A stretch of DNA of 16,028 bases from Clostridiales bacterium (GTDB taxonomy: Bacteria > Bacillota > Clostridia > Oscillospirales > QAMX01), in assembly GCA_003149835.1 (NCBI GenBank), contig QAMX01000158.1, positions 1 to 16,028 on the forward strand, read 5' to 3'. The position numbers were made by a program, and so were the translations under genes. Positions 16,020 through 16,028 of the stretch are shown here, one piece after another; positions within the stretch are counted from its first letter, which is position 1, and each line of letters begins with the position of its first letter. The notes beneath the pieces were generated by a model. That model saw only the letters and a list, made by a program, of their open reading frames with translations, was not told the DNA's origin and did no database searches.

Positions 16020-16028
16020 CCCGCTTCC

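Overview
The window looks like chromosomal DNA of a GC-rich, low-motility-type Firmicute of the class Clostridia; an Oscillospirales/Oscillospiraceae-like genome is my best guess. The reasons are a Firmicute LexA with a GAAC-N4-GTTT operator, a HisRS carrying the four-cysteine-pair insertion typical of Clostridia, strong GGAGG ribosome sites, GTG/TTG starts, and very GC-rich coding sequence broken by short AT-rich promoters. No taxonomic search was possible, so this is inference.

Layout. Positions 1-600 hold no convincing gene: a palindrome-rich, repeat-like block at the left edge, an AT-rich stretch and a strong terminator. Then lexA (818-1402) with its own SOS-regulated promoter, and a small acidic unknown protein (1618-2022), both with long, folded leaders. 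Next comes a run of three plus-strand genes: a large membrane protein with the fold order of a P-type ATPase but broken catalytic motifs (2109-4394), a CYTH-domain triphosphatase-like protein (4455-5084), and a DeoC-family aldolase homologue lacking its catalytic lysines (5267-5980). The tRNA synthetase pair hisS-aspS follows (6179-9329). A four-gene operon (9440-14178) with its own extended -10 promoter encodes an ABC ATPase, an ABC-2 permease, a GldG-like auxiliary protein and a DUF4340 protein, and ends in a strong terminator. On the minus strand is a purine nucleoside phosphorylase (14535-15362), divergent from a glyoxalase-I-like VOC protein (15599-15973).

How they fit together. lexA is the SOS repressor and probably regulates itself. 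hisS-aspS are housekeeping. The GldA/GldF/GldG/DUF4340-type set looks like one envelope transport or assembly machine of unknown substrate. The most unusual part is 2109-5980: two apparent pseudoenzymes (P-type ATPase-like and DeoC-like) flank a CYTH protein whose active-site residues look intact. If confirmed by alignment, this trio is the best candidate for an undescribed function in the window.
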